Source of the DNA: Trema orientale
Lineage: Eukaryota > Streptophyta > Magnoliopsida > Rosales > Cannabaceae
Direction of reading: 5' to 3'
NCBI GenBank assembly: GCA_002914845.1
Contig: JXTC01000011.1
Span: 432,237-496,236, forward strand
Length of the DNA: 64,000 bases
Shown one piece after another: positions 24,006 through 36,916 of the stretch; the stretch's first letter is position 1; each line of letters opens with the position of its first letter. Made by a program: the position numbers and the translations under genes. Below the pieces are notes generated by a model. That model was given only the letters and a program-made list of their open reading frames with translations, searched no databases and had not been told where the DNA came from.

Positions 24006-26082
24006 ATGGACACTACTCTAGAGGGATCTGATGCTGCTTCCGTGAGAATTTGTCCGCTGCCGCCGCCGCCATTGCCAGGTCCGGCAACCACTTATTCTAA
24101 GAGGGCAGTGATTAGTACTAGTAGATCGATGCCAATAAGAGGATACAGCTGTGTACCTTCAGCAACGACAGACTTGTGGGATCGCTTGTTTGATGAAGGT
24201 TATAGAGCAGATGTGTGTGTTCAAACTGAGAATGGTGGCATCATTTATGCACATGCTAATATTCTTGTAAGTATATCACTTAAATATCAGAAGGGACTTT
24301 GTGTATGTCAATATATTAGAATTGGGAAACATTGTTTGTCAAAAGAGTAGAAAAATGGAATAAAGGAGTTAAAATAAGTGATCTCAAATGTTTCACTATA
24401 AGGAAAAGAAAATGATGAATTGAGGGGTTTTGTGGTTATTTTTGACAGGGCATTGCTTCAACTGTGATAAGAGGAATGTTGAAACAAGCAAGCAAAAGTG
24501 GTCGTCGACGATTAATCTCGATACTTGGAGTTCCACATGATGCAGTCCGAGTTTTCATTCGATTCTTATACTCTTCCTGGTATGAGTTTCTACCCTTAAG
24601 GATTGTTATCTCTTTGCTACTCTATTTGGTCTGTAATAAGTTTTTGAGTTTGCCTTGTGATATAACTTTAGAACTAGAATTAGAAGATTTATATTCTTTT
24701 ATAGTTTCATGGAAATTAGGAAAAAAGTGAAACTGCATATGCATGACACATGTAAACATATTCACAATATGGCCTTAAAACAACGTAGAAGATAAGTTCT
24801 TGGAATAAACATGAACCATCAAAGAGCCAGATTCTTTTAACATAGCTTTTGAATTGTGTTGTCTTTGTAAGCAAAGATGTTGCTACTCTGAGCTGACTGT
24901 AACCAAAAATTTCTTGTGCAGTTATGAGAAAGAAGATATGGAGGAATTTGCCTTGCACTTGCTGGTGCTTTCTCATGTGTACGTAGTTCCCCAGCTGAAA
25001 CGAGAGTGTGAACGCCACCTAGAGCATGGTTCGATCACCACAGAGAACGTAGTTGACATCTTTCAACTTGCATTACTCTGCGATGCGCCTCGGCTTAGCT
25101 TCATCTGTCACCGTATGATCCTGAACAACTTCAAATCCGTTTCGGCTACTGAAGGGTGGACAGCAATGAAGCAAAGCCATCCGGTACTAGAAAAGCGACT
25201 CTTAAAATTCATCAAGGACGAAGATAATGTTAGAATCCTCAATTTTTGTTCTCTTTCTTTGTTTTCTCTATAAATAGGTCGTAAGAGCCATGCTCATTTA
25301 TTCTCTTTATGTTCATTTTCAGAGGCAAAAGGAGAGAATAAGAAAAAGAAACGAGAGACAAGTCTACTTGCAACTGTGTGAGGCTATGGAGGCTCTCGTA
25401 CATATATGCAGAGATGGTTGTAGAACAATTGGTCCACATGATAAGGACTTCAAAATGAACCAAAATCCTTGCAATTTTGTAGCCTGCAAGGGACTGGAAT
25501 TGCTTGTTCGCCATTTTTCTGGTTGTAAATTGAGAGTTCCCGGTGGTTGTATCCATTGCAAGAGAATGTGGCAACTTCTGGAGTTACACTCTCGTCTTTG
25601 TGCTGATTCTGATGTTTGTAGAGTCCCTTTGTGCAGGTTAGTTTTGTTAGTCTGTCTTCTCTTGTATCTTGCAATTCAGTTTCTTCACTTTATGCTTGCC
25701 CGATTTTGTATTCAACGAACAGATGAACTGACTGTAGGAGATATCATAGGCCAATCTTGGGGTTGAGAGCAATGATTTCATAATGAAAATGACATGAACA
25801 GTCATAATAAAAATGACTAGTCTTACAAAATTCATCCCAAAAAGTGATACTAAAAATGTCATTTGGAACCAAAATACGTCTAGTCACGTCCATTTCCACG
25901 CTCTTGTTTGAACTTGGAACTAACTCTTTCAAATGTATCATTTCAGGAATTTTAAGGAGAGAAGTAAGAAACAGAGTAAGAAAGAAGAGATCAAGTGGAA
26001 AATATTAGTGAAGATGATTTTGAGAACAAATTGCATCTCAGGGAGGCCATTCTTTTCATGGGCAGTTGTCAATTCTTCATGA
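24006..26082 (+). CDS. BT4: BTB/POZ and TAZ domain protein, BT4-like (382 aa, 5 exons)
   Basis: Plant BT proteins are nuclear/cytosolic scaffolds with BTB, TAZ and calmodulin-binding segments; family members act with cullin-3 and bromodomain partners in gametophyte, hormone, nitrate and stress responses. Exons are 24006-24266, 24449-24579, 24922-25228, 25323-25636 and 25947-26082; the joined frame is 1149 nt and open throughout. The N-terminus is proline-rich ([10 protein letters not shown]). The BTB/POZ domain covers about residues 54-160 ([35 protein letters not shown]), and a BACK-like helical part about 165-225. The TAZ zinc finger covers about 255-340, with the ligands visible as [37 protein letters not shown] and CRVPLC. 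The basic tail [14 protein letters not shown] is the usual calmodulin-binding region. BT4 rather than BT1, 2, 3 or 5 is chosen from remembered similarity of the N-terminus and tail and is less certain than the family call. Confidence 0.9.
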
Positions 26083-28375
26083 CAGCAATTCTTGTGTAAA
26101 ATGCCTCAGTTCTATAGTCCTTTTGTAGTGTGTAGTCCATTATTATTAGATAAAAGTCCTTAACAGATCAGTGATCCTTTATCTTTGTAACTCAGATATG
26201 TGATTATGTACTATGAAGCAGAGAATCACTACTCTTATCCCCATTTTAGATGCAGTAAAAAATTGGTACGATGCAGAAAATTTTATATTCTTTTCTAACC
26301 CCAGCCATATGTTTAACTTATACTCATTTTTGCAAGAAAAGATAGTAAAAAAAAATAAAAAAGACCCTCTAAAGTTCTAATTAGTGTACAAGAAGGGGAT
26401 GTAACATTTTGGTAGATGCAAACTTTTGGTAGCTTTAATTAAGAGTTGTTGCTGGTTTCAATCACAGGCAGCTGTACATGTCTATATGACATTCAACTGA
26501 TCAACTTGGTGGTCGTTTTAATGAAAAATCTGCCTCTTATTGAGTTATAAACGACAAAATTGATCGCTTTCAGACCAATTTGTCTAAAGGACCCAGCTGA
26601 TATCATCTACATTTGAGATATTACAGATTTCTATGAGACAAATGTTCAAGAATGTCACTGACACCAATTTAATGCCATCTTTTGCATATAATTATTATTA
26701 TTCTCTACCAACAACAAACGTGAGTTATTTTGGCATGTATAAATTTCTAGTGTAACGAATTGTTATCACAGCTCACTTTTCCAATTGGAAAAGCTATATA
26801 TTACCAATTATTTTAACTCCTATCTTGAATCTTTTAGGTAACATCTTTTAACTTATTGAGAAACAAGAGAAAGATGTCTATATTCAATGTGAATGGACAA
26901 GAAATCTTAGAATTACATCTTCAAAAATTATATAATAAAAGAAAATAAAAAAGAGTAACAAAACGACGTCGTATTACCTTGATTCCTAATTGATATCCTT
27001 TTTAGCTTTCCTTTCCCTGTCTAAACCCGCATCCGCCACTCTCACTCAGTGTCACCTAGAAACAACTTCCATGGGACATTACATTGCAGAATGCAGATAA
27101 AAAGAGGTTAGCTTGGTTTCTTTCACTAACTTTTATCTTTTTTTTTTTCTTTTTTTTTTTCATGGAGTACTATTATACTCTATTTCAGCAATGGTGATTA
27201 AACACAGCACCTTGTAATTTATTTGTCTATTTAGGGGCATAATCAGATTATAAATCTCAACCATATTTAAAAATCTAATGGTTGTCTTCTCAAAGTTTCA
27301 GAGTTTAAAAGGTGTAATTTTCATGTATCGGCCACTTCCATGCCCAAAATGAACACTGCAACCAAAACTCTTTCCATCCATTTTCTGGACCAAATTCCAA
27401 GCAAATTAGTAATCTTACCTTGATTAAGAACATTAGAAAGAAAGTATTTCAACATCATTTATATCACCATTATCACTTTTTCCCCCCCTTTTGATAGACT
27501 TCTTTTTTTCATAAACCACGTACTTAAATCTAATTCTAATCCTGCTTTCTGTCATGGTCTCTGTAGTAACAATAATGTAGTAGTCTTTATTTTGCTTTCT
27601 CTAAAGCTATAACAGTGAATTTCCGGCATTATGTTGAAACTCCTTTTGTTTTGTTGCTGGACTCCTTTTTGTTGTTTCTTTGAATGTAAACTCATTTTTG
27701 TACTCCTAGTTTTGTTGGGGCCTCTTTTACTTTTTCTAAAGTTGTACATAATAGGCTTGGCTGTTCCTATGTTTTTCATTAAGTGGAGGCTTTACTCCTT
27801 TCGTTTTTGTTTGACTCCTTTTTTAATCCAACTGTTCACTCATTTAGTACATGGAAGAAATGTGGCAAAGGGATGAATATGAGGGGGAAAAAACAAGAGA
27901 GAAAAAAGCTCAAAAATAGCTCCTTATTTTTAAAAATAATGAATAATCAAACCAATGGAGAGCTTAGCATCATGACTGACATTAAAACGTTCTGATATGT
28001 GTGGGAATCTAATCTAAATGACAAAAAACCTATTGTAGCTATGGAACATGTGTAGGATTGGAAAAACTATATATATGAGAGAGGAAGCAATGCTTCATTT
28101 TATCTATGCACTTAATTGTTGACTGTAAATTTTTGTCCTCCAATGCCTTTTCTTTAAGATGGAAAATTTCTCCCCACAGCAGCTCTTCTCTGTTATTTTG
28201 TTTCTCCCTCCCAGGAGCCTTATCTAGTAAATTGAAGGGTACCCTCTGAGCATGGAATGGGAGTATTTTTGATGAATAGCTTTCTCATTCTTCAGTTGAA
28301 TATGGAGCAATAACCATGGAAGTACTCTACTCTAATCTTCCTCCAAAGAGGTTCATGAGCTTAGTATTCACATAT
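26083..28375. other. Interval between the convergent BT4-like and FH2 genes
   Basis: It holds the two 3' UTRs and no supportable gene. AAACGACGTCGT near 26962-26973 has an ACGT-core palindrome. A 75-codon minus frame at 27552-27779 is lysine-rich and without a domain. Confidence 0.5.
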
Positions 28376-31300
28376 TTAAGGTGACAAGCTTTCATCATCT
28401 GAACTGGTATCTTGTCTCACATTATACCTGTTGAGTACCGGTAAGGAAGCTGTTGCGGAAATACGGAAAGATCTAGCTGAACCCATCACTGTTCTGTCTT
28501 GCATTCTTCCCACTTCCTTGCACACTTGATCCAATATGGCTAGAAAATCTCTAACAATCATGAAGATTCTGAAAGGATGGGCTTCCTCCTTGGCCACGTC
28601 CCCATGAAAATATTCGGTGACTTCTTTCACAAGAAACAAAGCCTTTCTTTCATCAGCCTTTATCCTAACAATTTCTTCTTCAGCCTCTTTTAGGAACAGC
28701 TTCATTGAGTTGAAGAATTTCCCTTGCATTTCTGACCTCTCATACTGAAAAACCAATCGGACTTTCTCGAGCCCCATTTCTAGCTTTGTCACATAGCTGC
28801 TGAGGACATCTGAGTCCATTCCTGCGGCTTTTTTGACATTACTGAGGTCTCTGCTCAAACCAGCCACAACCTGCAATCCTTGCTTTCTGAAATCTTCCTC
28901 CTTCATTTTGTTCTGGACATTCCCATTTGCAGAATCACCACCAGCACCTTCAGATCTAATTATCTCTTGGACCACAAAATGGAGTAATGTGGTCTTTCCA
29001 TCCGTTCCCTTTATGTCCACTAGTTTTAAGAGTGTGTCGAGCTTAAACGATTTAGCATCACCTCTGTTGGTGCCAACATTCATTCGGTTTCCTGTCCTGA
29101 GAACAGCTTCAAGAAGTTTGAGAAATAATCGGCTGTTCTTTAACTCTTCACTTGCTTCCTGCAACATAAACAAGCAGTGCGAGTTTGAGTCTACAGTCAT
29201 GAGATTGAAAGACCAAGTGTAAAACTTAACCACAATACATACCTCTAGTGTTTGAAAAGACTTCCTCAAATATTTTACTTCTGTGTCAAAGTTTGCTCTG
29301 TACAGCATTGCTTCAACTCTTTTAAAGGCAAAGGGGATATCAAGTACTGCCTTGAGAAAGCGTTCTGCAGACCCTAATTTTGACATATCACCCTGATAGT
29401 CTCGAAGTTTAATTTCTTCTTCCTTTGTTGGAGCCATCTTTACAAGAGTTTCCAAAAGCTCAGCGCCCAATCCTTCCGGGTTCCCTATTTTGTGTCCAAA
29501 ACATAATTCACACGAGGTAAAATTAGCAAAAGGGAAAAGAGGAGATCAAAACCAGTAACTAGATGCAAAGTAAATACATAATAGACTTCACAAATGTGTA
29601 CTGAGAAGCTTTCTTTATTCCTAAATATCTTAACTGACTGATATGCTGAGGTGTTGTTTGGTAAAGTGTTTTAGCTTTGTCACTGACAACTTACTAAAAT
29701 ACAAGAGAGATTGTTTACAGGGCCAACATGACCCTAATAAGTTGCATTCTTGAGTAGCTTCTTTTTTTAATTAAAATTATTAACAACACAAAAATCATTT
29801 TTTTTGCATGCATGTGCATCAGAATTACATGCACTTAATACTGATGCAGATAGGGCAGTCTTTCCTAACACAATTTGTATGGATAGACCACCACATTATC
29901 CTTCATGTTTGTATTTGATGACCACAAATGGTTGGAAGAGAAGGTACGTTTTAATGATGACAAATAAGGCATATTATCGCCTGTGTCTGCTTGGATTATT
30001 TGGTGGATGTTCTAGTGCTATGCCCTGCATTAAGGGATTGGAATCTAGGTACATGACTTTCGTTTCATAGATGAAAAATGAGATAGTTGAGAGGGAAAAG
30101 ATCAAACTCAAAAGTTATTCAAAAATAGGCTTTTCCCGACCATTATGATGAATATGGTATGATAAGTTGGAGCATGCCTGGTGTAACAAGCTAGAATCAA
30201 AAGACGGTAGAAATGATTGAAGACGTAATTATCAAAAAGAGCAACAATGGGAAGCCTTTTGTTCAGTGAATTTGATGGTTTGTAAAAGATTACACTGAAT
30301 AAGAAAACGCCAGAGACCATATAAACTAAGTTAGGAAGATTGCCCTTTTTTCTCAAAAGAAAAATGACCAACAGTGAATATTTTATATTGATAATTTATA
30401 GCCAAGGATATGGTTGGAAATCTGGCTACAATCTTTTACATTTTAGAAGTGTTATATGATTTCATGGGTCTAGCATAGTATTCACAGTGTTTCACTTTTT
30501 CCTTTTCCTGTTCTTAATAATTGAAAACTCACAATAAAGATTAATGATGCATCCGAATTATGCTACTTAATAGCTATATCTCTTATTTCCTATTGTAATG
30601 ATGATAACTTCACATGTAAGGTCTTCAACCCCATTTCCCGTTTCGACGTGTCCTCCATTATCTACCCGTTCTCCTGACTCAAATTTTGTGATAGCAAAAA
30701 TTTATTCACTATGTAATTAATAAGTCTCTATAAAGCTAAGCTTCAATCATTTATGGGTAGCAGTTATGCATTTAATCAAATGTAAACCAGAATATTCCAA
30801 GTTCTAATAAGGACTCAGAATCTAATCACTTATCAAACAAAACGAATTACCTACCATCCAAAAGAGCCTCGGAGACCTCATCTCTTGTAACATTCAGAGC
30901 TCTCAATAGAATGGCAATGTTCTGGGACTTCTTTGGATCCAAAACTCTGTTTTCTTGCTCAACCGGGGGAAGAACAGACCTTCTAGTACTAGTAGCCTCT
31001 TTGGGAACTGAATTTGTGGTATTGCAGCCAAAAAGAGACTCCATCATGTCCTCATTTAATCTACAAACAAATAAAATAGCCCTCAAAATCAGAAGCTGTA
31101 GACTCAAATTATGGCTTTTTGCGCATTAAAAAATCGTTTTTGAGTCGACTCACTGGAATGAGCTAGCTTTCAGCTGGTCCCATACTGTGGCTCGGTCAGA
31201 GGTTGCCCGGACTTTGTCCCAATGCAGAGGCTTCAACTTGGGTTTCGCTCCTCCTGACTCATCCGCATCAAAACCCTCAGAAGAGCCGGCTTCTTTATTA

Positions 31301-32697
31301 TGACCCGCCTGCTCAGATTTCACAGGGCCGTTCTCAGGTGTCGTTTTGGGGATTGAAGCCCCTAATTGTGGCTTCATTGGAACTTGGGTTGGCTTTGCGG
31401 GCACGACCCTTTCCGAATCACCAACCCTCCGCAAAGTTGCTTGAGCCGGAGGCGGCGGAGGAGGTGGCGGCGGCGGAGGTGGTGGTGGTGGTGGAACGGC
31501 GGTTCTTGACACATGTTGTGATGTGTTGTTGGTCGTTTGAAGGCGCGCCAAATTCGGCTGCGGCGGCGGAGCTGAGAACTTTGGCCTTACGAGATACGAC
31601 CCTGTTTGTTCAGAGCCAACCGGTAACTCCGGCGGCGGCGGCGGCGGCGGAGGAGGAGGAGGTGGGGGTGGATTAGCTTGTTTCGACTTCGAATTCGAAA
31701 ACCGGGATTTGGGAGAAGTTCTTTTGGAGTGAGGGACTGAAGCAGGAGGAGCGAAACTCTTAGGTGCAGCTGAATTAGTACTGTGAGTACTACTATTCCC
31801 ACTTTGGCGAGAGACCGGCGTGTAGTAATAGCTGTCTTCGTAGCTGGCGGAGGAGGCCTGTGGCGAGTGGAATGCAGTGTCGCGGCTCTCTTCGTCGTCG
31901 TCGGAAGACATGGCGGACGGAGAATTCATTCCCGGCGGCTTCGCCAGCGGCGGCAGCGGCTGCAATTCGGGGCTCGGGCGGTACCGATCCGATCTCTTAA
32001 TCGAGTTCAGCTTCCGATACGGCGACTTGTTCGGCGCGTCTCTGGCTTCTGCTCCTGCTCCTCCTCCTCCTCCGCCATTGGCGTTGCTCAGCGAGGTCCG
32101 GTTCGGTTCCACAGTCCCGATATAGAGGAAACTCGAAGGTGGGACTCTCGAATCTTCACTAAAGCTCTGGGAATTCCGTCCTCCTCCTCCGCCGCCCCCG
32201 ACGAGTTTCTGGGTCTCCGACGGGTGCTTCACCCGGTGACGATATAGGAAGAACGCGAGCGCAGAGAGCATGCCCAGAGTGACAATCCCAACGGAGATTG
32301 CAATGGCGACCTTCTTAATCGGCTTAGGCGGCTGCGTGGCCGTCGGGATTGGGACACTGCCATTGGAAGGCGAAGGCGGTGGTTGACTTTGATCTGGGCT
32401 TTGCCCATTGGGGAGTTCATGAAAGAATGGCTGGTCGGGGGTCGCGTCCTGCGACGGAGGAGAAGGGGGAGGAGGTGGAGACAGAGGAGTCGCGGAGTCG
32501 TCGGTTCCCGGAGGCGGAGCTGAACTCGCCGGAAACAATGGCTGATGCAGAATTCTCCTGTGAGATTTATCACTACCACCACCAACTGTAGTACCAGGGT
32601 CGTCCCCAATAATGGCGACCCTTCTGGAAGAATCGACTGGTGCGAAGGCTAGAACCAATGGTAGAATGAGCAAGAAGATGGAGCGATGAGATTTCAT
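28376..32697 (-). CDS. FH2: Class I formin, FH2-like (924 aa, 4 exons)
   Basis: Class I plant formins are membrane-anchored actin nucleators that link cortical actin to the plasma membrane and wall or to plasmodesmata. Exons on the minus strand are 32697-31154, 31060-30855, 29484-29243 and 29158-28376; total 2775 nt, no internal stop. The start ATG at 32697-32695 opens a signal peptide (about residues 1-22, [13 protein letters not shown]). A proline/serine-rich extracellular part follows to about 128, then one membrane helix at about 130-152 ([20 protein letters not shown]) and a basic stop-transfer RHRVKH. A cytosolic FH1 region has runs of 14 and 16 prolines. The FH2 domain begins near 488 (LKPLHWDKV) and includes [17 protein letters not shown] and the GNRMN actin-binding motif at 687-691. 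The tail [19 protein letters not shown] and the membrane segment match Arabidopsis FH2 better than FH1 as I recall them. The upstream leader on the coding strand is CT-rich (32796-32818). Confidence 0.95.
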
Positions 32698-33110
32698 CGT
32701 GAACTTTTCTGGGTTTCTCTCGTTTTCTTCGTTTCTTTTAGATTTTCCACGCAATTCATCTCTTATCTTATTCTTCTTTGGCAAATTTCGTCTTAGAGAG
32801 AGAAAGAGAGAGAGAAGAGTGACTCTCTGAGTCGCTGTGTGGTGTATTAGGGGAAGCTTCTTTTGGCTGCAAGATCTGGGATGCCTACCCCAAACCCCCA
32901 AGCTCACGTCACACAGAGCCGCATTCTTCTTTTTTTTTAAAAAAAATAAAGAAAGAAAAGGTTTTAAAATGTTTTTTTTTTAAATTTTTTTTTATTTTGG
33001 GTATTTTTACAGTGAGGAATGAAACGTGGCAGTGAGAATTAACTTTGGCGATTAAATTATGACTATGATGACCATGTAATGCTGGATCGGAAAACACAAC
33101 GTTCATGTCA
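32698..33110 (-). promoter_or_regulatory. 5' UTR and proximal promoter of the formin gene
   Basis: A coding-strand (CT)n tract at about 32796-32818 lies 100-120 bases before the ATG. The reading frame stays open upstream of the ATG to 32907, but the segment (many charged and basic residues, no signal peptide) does not resemble formins. Confidence 0.4.
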
Positions 33111-36100
33111 TTTTTGGTCCATTTCTGTGAGTTGTGTTGTATTATTCTCTTTTCTTATAATCCCAATAGGGCACCACTTCTAAGGAATTTAGGACACATT
33201 TAACAGGGGTTAAAATCCCCTACAAACCGGACCAAATAACTATCCTCTTTGGTCCATTGATCGAGCCCCCACGTGTCACCTTGATGGGATATGTCTTTGG
33301 ATCTTTGTCCCTTTTTTTTTTTTCCCCTCCGTGGTCGGTATGAGCGTTGGTGATTGATGGGAAAGACTATCATGTGTAATCATAATTGTAGTAATCGTAA
33401 TTAAGGCTTTTTACTCGAATTGATAAATGGTAAGCATTTGATTATAAAATATTTGCTTTGGGATTTGGGAGTTGAGGTTAATCATGTCATTTAATTTTTC
33501 TTTTTTTTAAAAAGTTATTAATGGGATAAAGTTTTAACGTTTACTTCTTTAGATTGATCCACCGACCCTCTATCTCTCTTTTGTGGGGGAACATGCACAC
33601 GTATAAGAGCATATGCTTTATCACTTTTCTTTTTCCTTTTTTTTTTTATTATTATAATAAGAGAAGAATACCCTTTTTCGACCCTTTTGTAGGACACCAC
33701 AACAAACACAAAAGACAATATTATCCTTTTCTCCCTTAGTGGGCTGTATGTAGTTTATTGTATTGTATGGTATAGTATGATTATGATCCATGCACTAGAG
33801 GTATCAAAATATTGAGACTGACCCAATTTCTGAAAAGTCGTTTTCTTTAGGAGAGAGCCCCATATTTTACTAGCTGTCGAAATTTTAGTAGAGGTAAAAC
33901 TAAAAAGATAACAAGATATCATGTTCGATACGGAGTATAAGTATCTATTATATTGTATTTGCAATCTATTATATTGTATTTGCAGCATGCATGTCGTATA
34001 TGGAAATTATATGAAGAAAATAAATACAGTTTTCAATTTGTATTGGTAGTTGTCTTTTATGAGTGTGTCTGAAATGAATAATTTCAACTTCTTCGGAAAG
34101 ATAAAATGAATATATTCTTGTTGATATATTGAGTACTGAGTTGCTGTTATTACGGATTACAATGACCACTGTCCGTAATGTGGATTACATTTTCATTTTT
34201 TATAAACATAATTAAAAAAAAAAATCATTTGTAAAAGAGAATAGTCTTGCTTTTCTTGGAATAGAAGCGAATGTTATAGTACCTGAGAAATTATTCTTAC
34301 TTTACTAAGAATTTGCATAAATTTGTTATAGCATACTTCATGCATGATTGCATATGTCAATATCGATGTACTACGTGATACAAATAACATGACAAATTAG
34401 GCTCAATAATTTTCAAGAGGAAGAACCTTTTTTTTTTCGCTAAAAGATTCTCCAACCATATATTTTGGCTTGAAATATAGTGTTTTTTTTTTTAAAATCA
34501 TGTAGTGCATATTTTTAATCCATGTCAAAGAGCAATTCTATATAATTTTTTTTAATGCAAAAGTTGGTGCATAATCACTTTTGTTAAATATTTGTTGTTT
34601 TTGGTTTAGACATGTGCTATTTGTATAGTGTGAAACTTACTACTAAACTAATTTAATTCATCAACCTATAATATATTTTAAAAAAAAAAAATCTCATTAA
34701 TTAAATTACACGGATATTGGCCCTTAAAAAAATTACACATCAAATTAGCAAGAAATCATGGTATTTACACCAATTATTTATGCAACTTTTAGCCCTTCTA
34801 TATCTAATCTGACCCAAAATTTATTATATTTACCCAAGCCTGAAAATTTGTGATTTTATTTACTAAAAGAGTTAACCTTCTCCTTTGGATTACCTTTTCC
34901 ATTTTTCTCTACGGTACCAAGACTCCAAGACACTATTAACTCGAGCAACCTTACTATAAAAAAAAGGTTGATTTTACTTATTTTAATTTACATGTTACGT
35001 TATCCATTCGGGAAAGATCAGAGGAACATTTCCTTATTTTACATATTTACATAGTGAAAACCCAATTGGCCTTTTTAGTGTTGTTATTAGATCCTATTGA
35101 CCGACAACTCTCCAAGATTACTTGCTTCTTTTGAGATAATTAACCTTTGAAATTGGTATCTTAGGGTGCTTTTTGGTCATGCTAATAGACCAAGTAATAC
35201 TTTTTAAGTCATAAAAAAGGTACCCCATGGATCCATGCTACCGTAATATAAAAGTATGAGTTATTGTTGAGACATCATTATTAGCAATATATAATTAATT
35301 AAGCTAGTAACTTGCGGTGGAATGTGCTGGAGAGGCAAGGGAATCATAATATTTTTCTTCGGCCAATTTGGGTCCAAAGTATAGCCAATTTAATCTTATG
35401 CATTTAATTATCTGATTAATGGGAAATTGTCCTGAATAAGTCTAAAAAACTTTTGCAAAGATCTCATGCGAAAATGTTTTGTAGCATGGTTTTCAAAGAA
35501 ATATTAATTGAAATACTAAATATGGGTTTTAAAAATAATTATTTTCAGCATCCGGTGGTTGATTAGTCATTTTTGTCTGATTTATGATCCATAGTATAAT
35601 TGACAAATTGGTTTAAGCTGTACTTTATTGACAGTACCAGTGGTTAAAAAAATTATTAATTTGGTATGGAATAAATGTGTCGGAGGGCAAGAAAAAGCAC
35701 ATTATTGGTTATTCTAATTTTATTTAGCAGAAAATTCTATAATAAGCATGGCAAGCTTCTCTTTTGGTTTGGGGAAAATTGGTCACATAGAGCTATAGAT
35801 GTAATCTTCCTGAGATTGGGATTACATTTCTTTTATTAAAATAATGACGTAATTCAGGATATTTATATAAAATGCGATTATGATATTATCAAACTATGTC
35901 TCCAAAATTCTGGATAGGATGGTAACAACAAACAAATAATTTTTATAGTTGATTTTTTTCTAAAGAAAAAAGAAATCAAGTGTCAATAATGAATTGCTGC
36001 ATACTATTTGATTTGATAATTTTGTCATATACTCTTTCAAAAAATAAGTGTAACTTAGACAACAGCTCAAATAATGAGGTTCAAGAATATAATAGTGATA

Positions 36101-36740
36101 TAACTCTGGTATGTTTTTGCTTGCATCGGTGGACAATGCATATATGTTAAGGCAAAATGAATGGGCATTTTTCTGTACTAAATCTAGTCATCATTACCCA
36201 CAAGCCACTAACAGAAGAAGAAGAAAAAAAAAAAAAAAAAAGCACCAATTGTCAAGTCACAAACACCCCACCTAGGGCTCTAACTGAGTACCCTCTTAGC
36301 TCTAAGTTATTTATTTTATTTATAAAGCTAAAACATTGGCTGCCTGGGATTTCATATCTGAATGAATCCGTTTGGCCACGTCAAGCATCTTCCTTTACTT
36401 CCAGCCAATGCATAGAATGTATAATTGCACACGCCAAGTATGTTTATCTATATTTACATTTCTTACTGGATTTGGGCCCTTATATTAGACCAATGGGCTG
36501 AATCAGAATATTATAATATAAGAGGTAACATCGTCAGGATTTCTTTAGAGGCTTTTGCATCCAAATTCTTCTCATACATTTCCATGATAATTTTTTTTTT
36601 TTTTTTAAAAAAAGGTTGATTGTCACCTAGGATTATTACCGCAGTCTTTTCTAAATAATTGATAAGTGACCACATTATCTAAGTGAAATAAATTATAAAG
36701 AAGCTCCACTAGGGAAGAGTATATATAATTCATAGTTGGT
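33111..36740. other. Gene-free interval
   Basis: AT-rich with homopolymer runs. A 17-base AATCTATTATATTGTATTTG-type word is repeated near 33942 and 33962. No gene, RNA or delimited transposon recognised. Confidence 0.5.
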
Positions 36741-36908
36741 AATTTTCTAATCAACAACTCTTAAGGCCAATATTTTCACTGCTCAGCCCTTTTACCTTAT
36801 ACGACAACAAAGTTTAGACTAACTGGTATTGGGAAGTCGCTGTGTTTTTTGGCAATGGATTAACCAATCAATTACATATTTTCTGTAACTTAACAAATAG
36901 CCATATTA
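36741..36908. repeat. Direct repeat X, copy 1, flanking LTR A
   Basis: About 165 bp (TTTTCTAATCAACAACTCTT through AACTTAACAAATAG) that recur at 39363-39530 with small differences. LTR A lies between the copies. Confidence 0.85.
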
Positions 36909-36916
36909 TCTGTAAC

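Noticed and set aside
28833-29222. 129-codon plus-strand frame
   Set aside because: Antisense to formin exon 4 with no domain.
29804-30070. 88-codon plus frame inside a formin intron
   Set aside because: No domain, low coding quality; chance frame in a 1.4-kb intron.
31203-32591. Several plus-strand frames of 80-157 codons opposite the formin first exon
   Set aside because: They are antisense shadows of a GC-rich, proline-coding exon.
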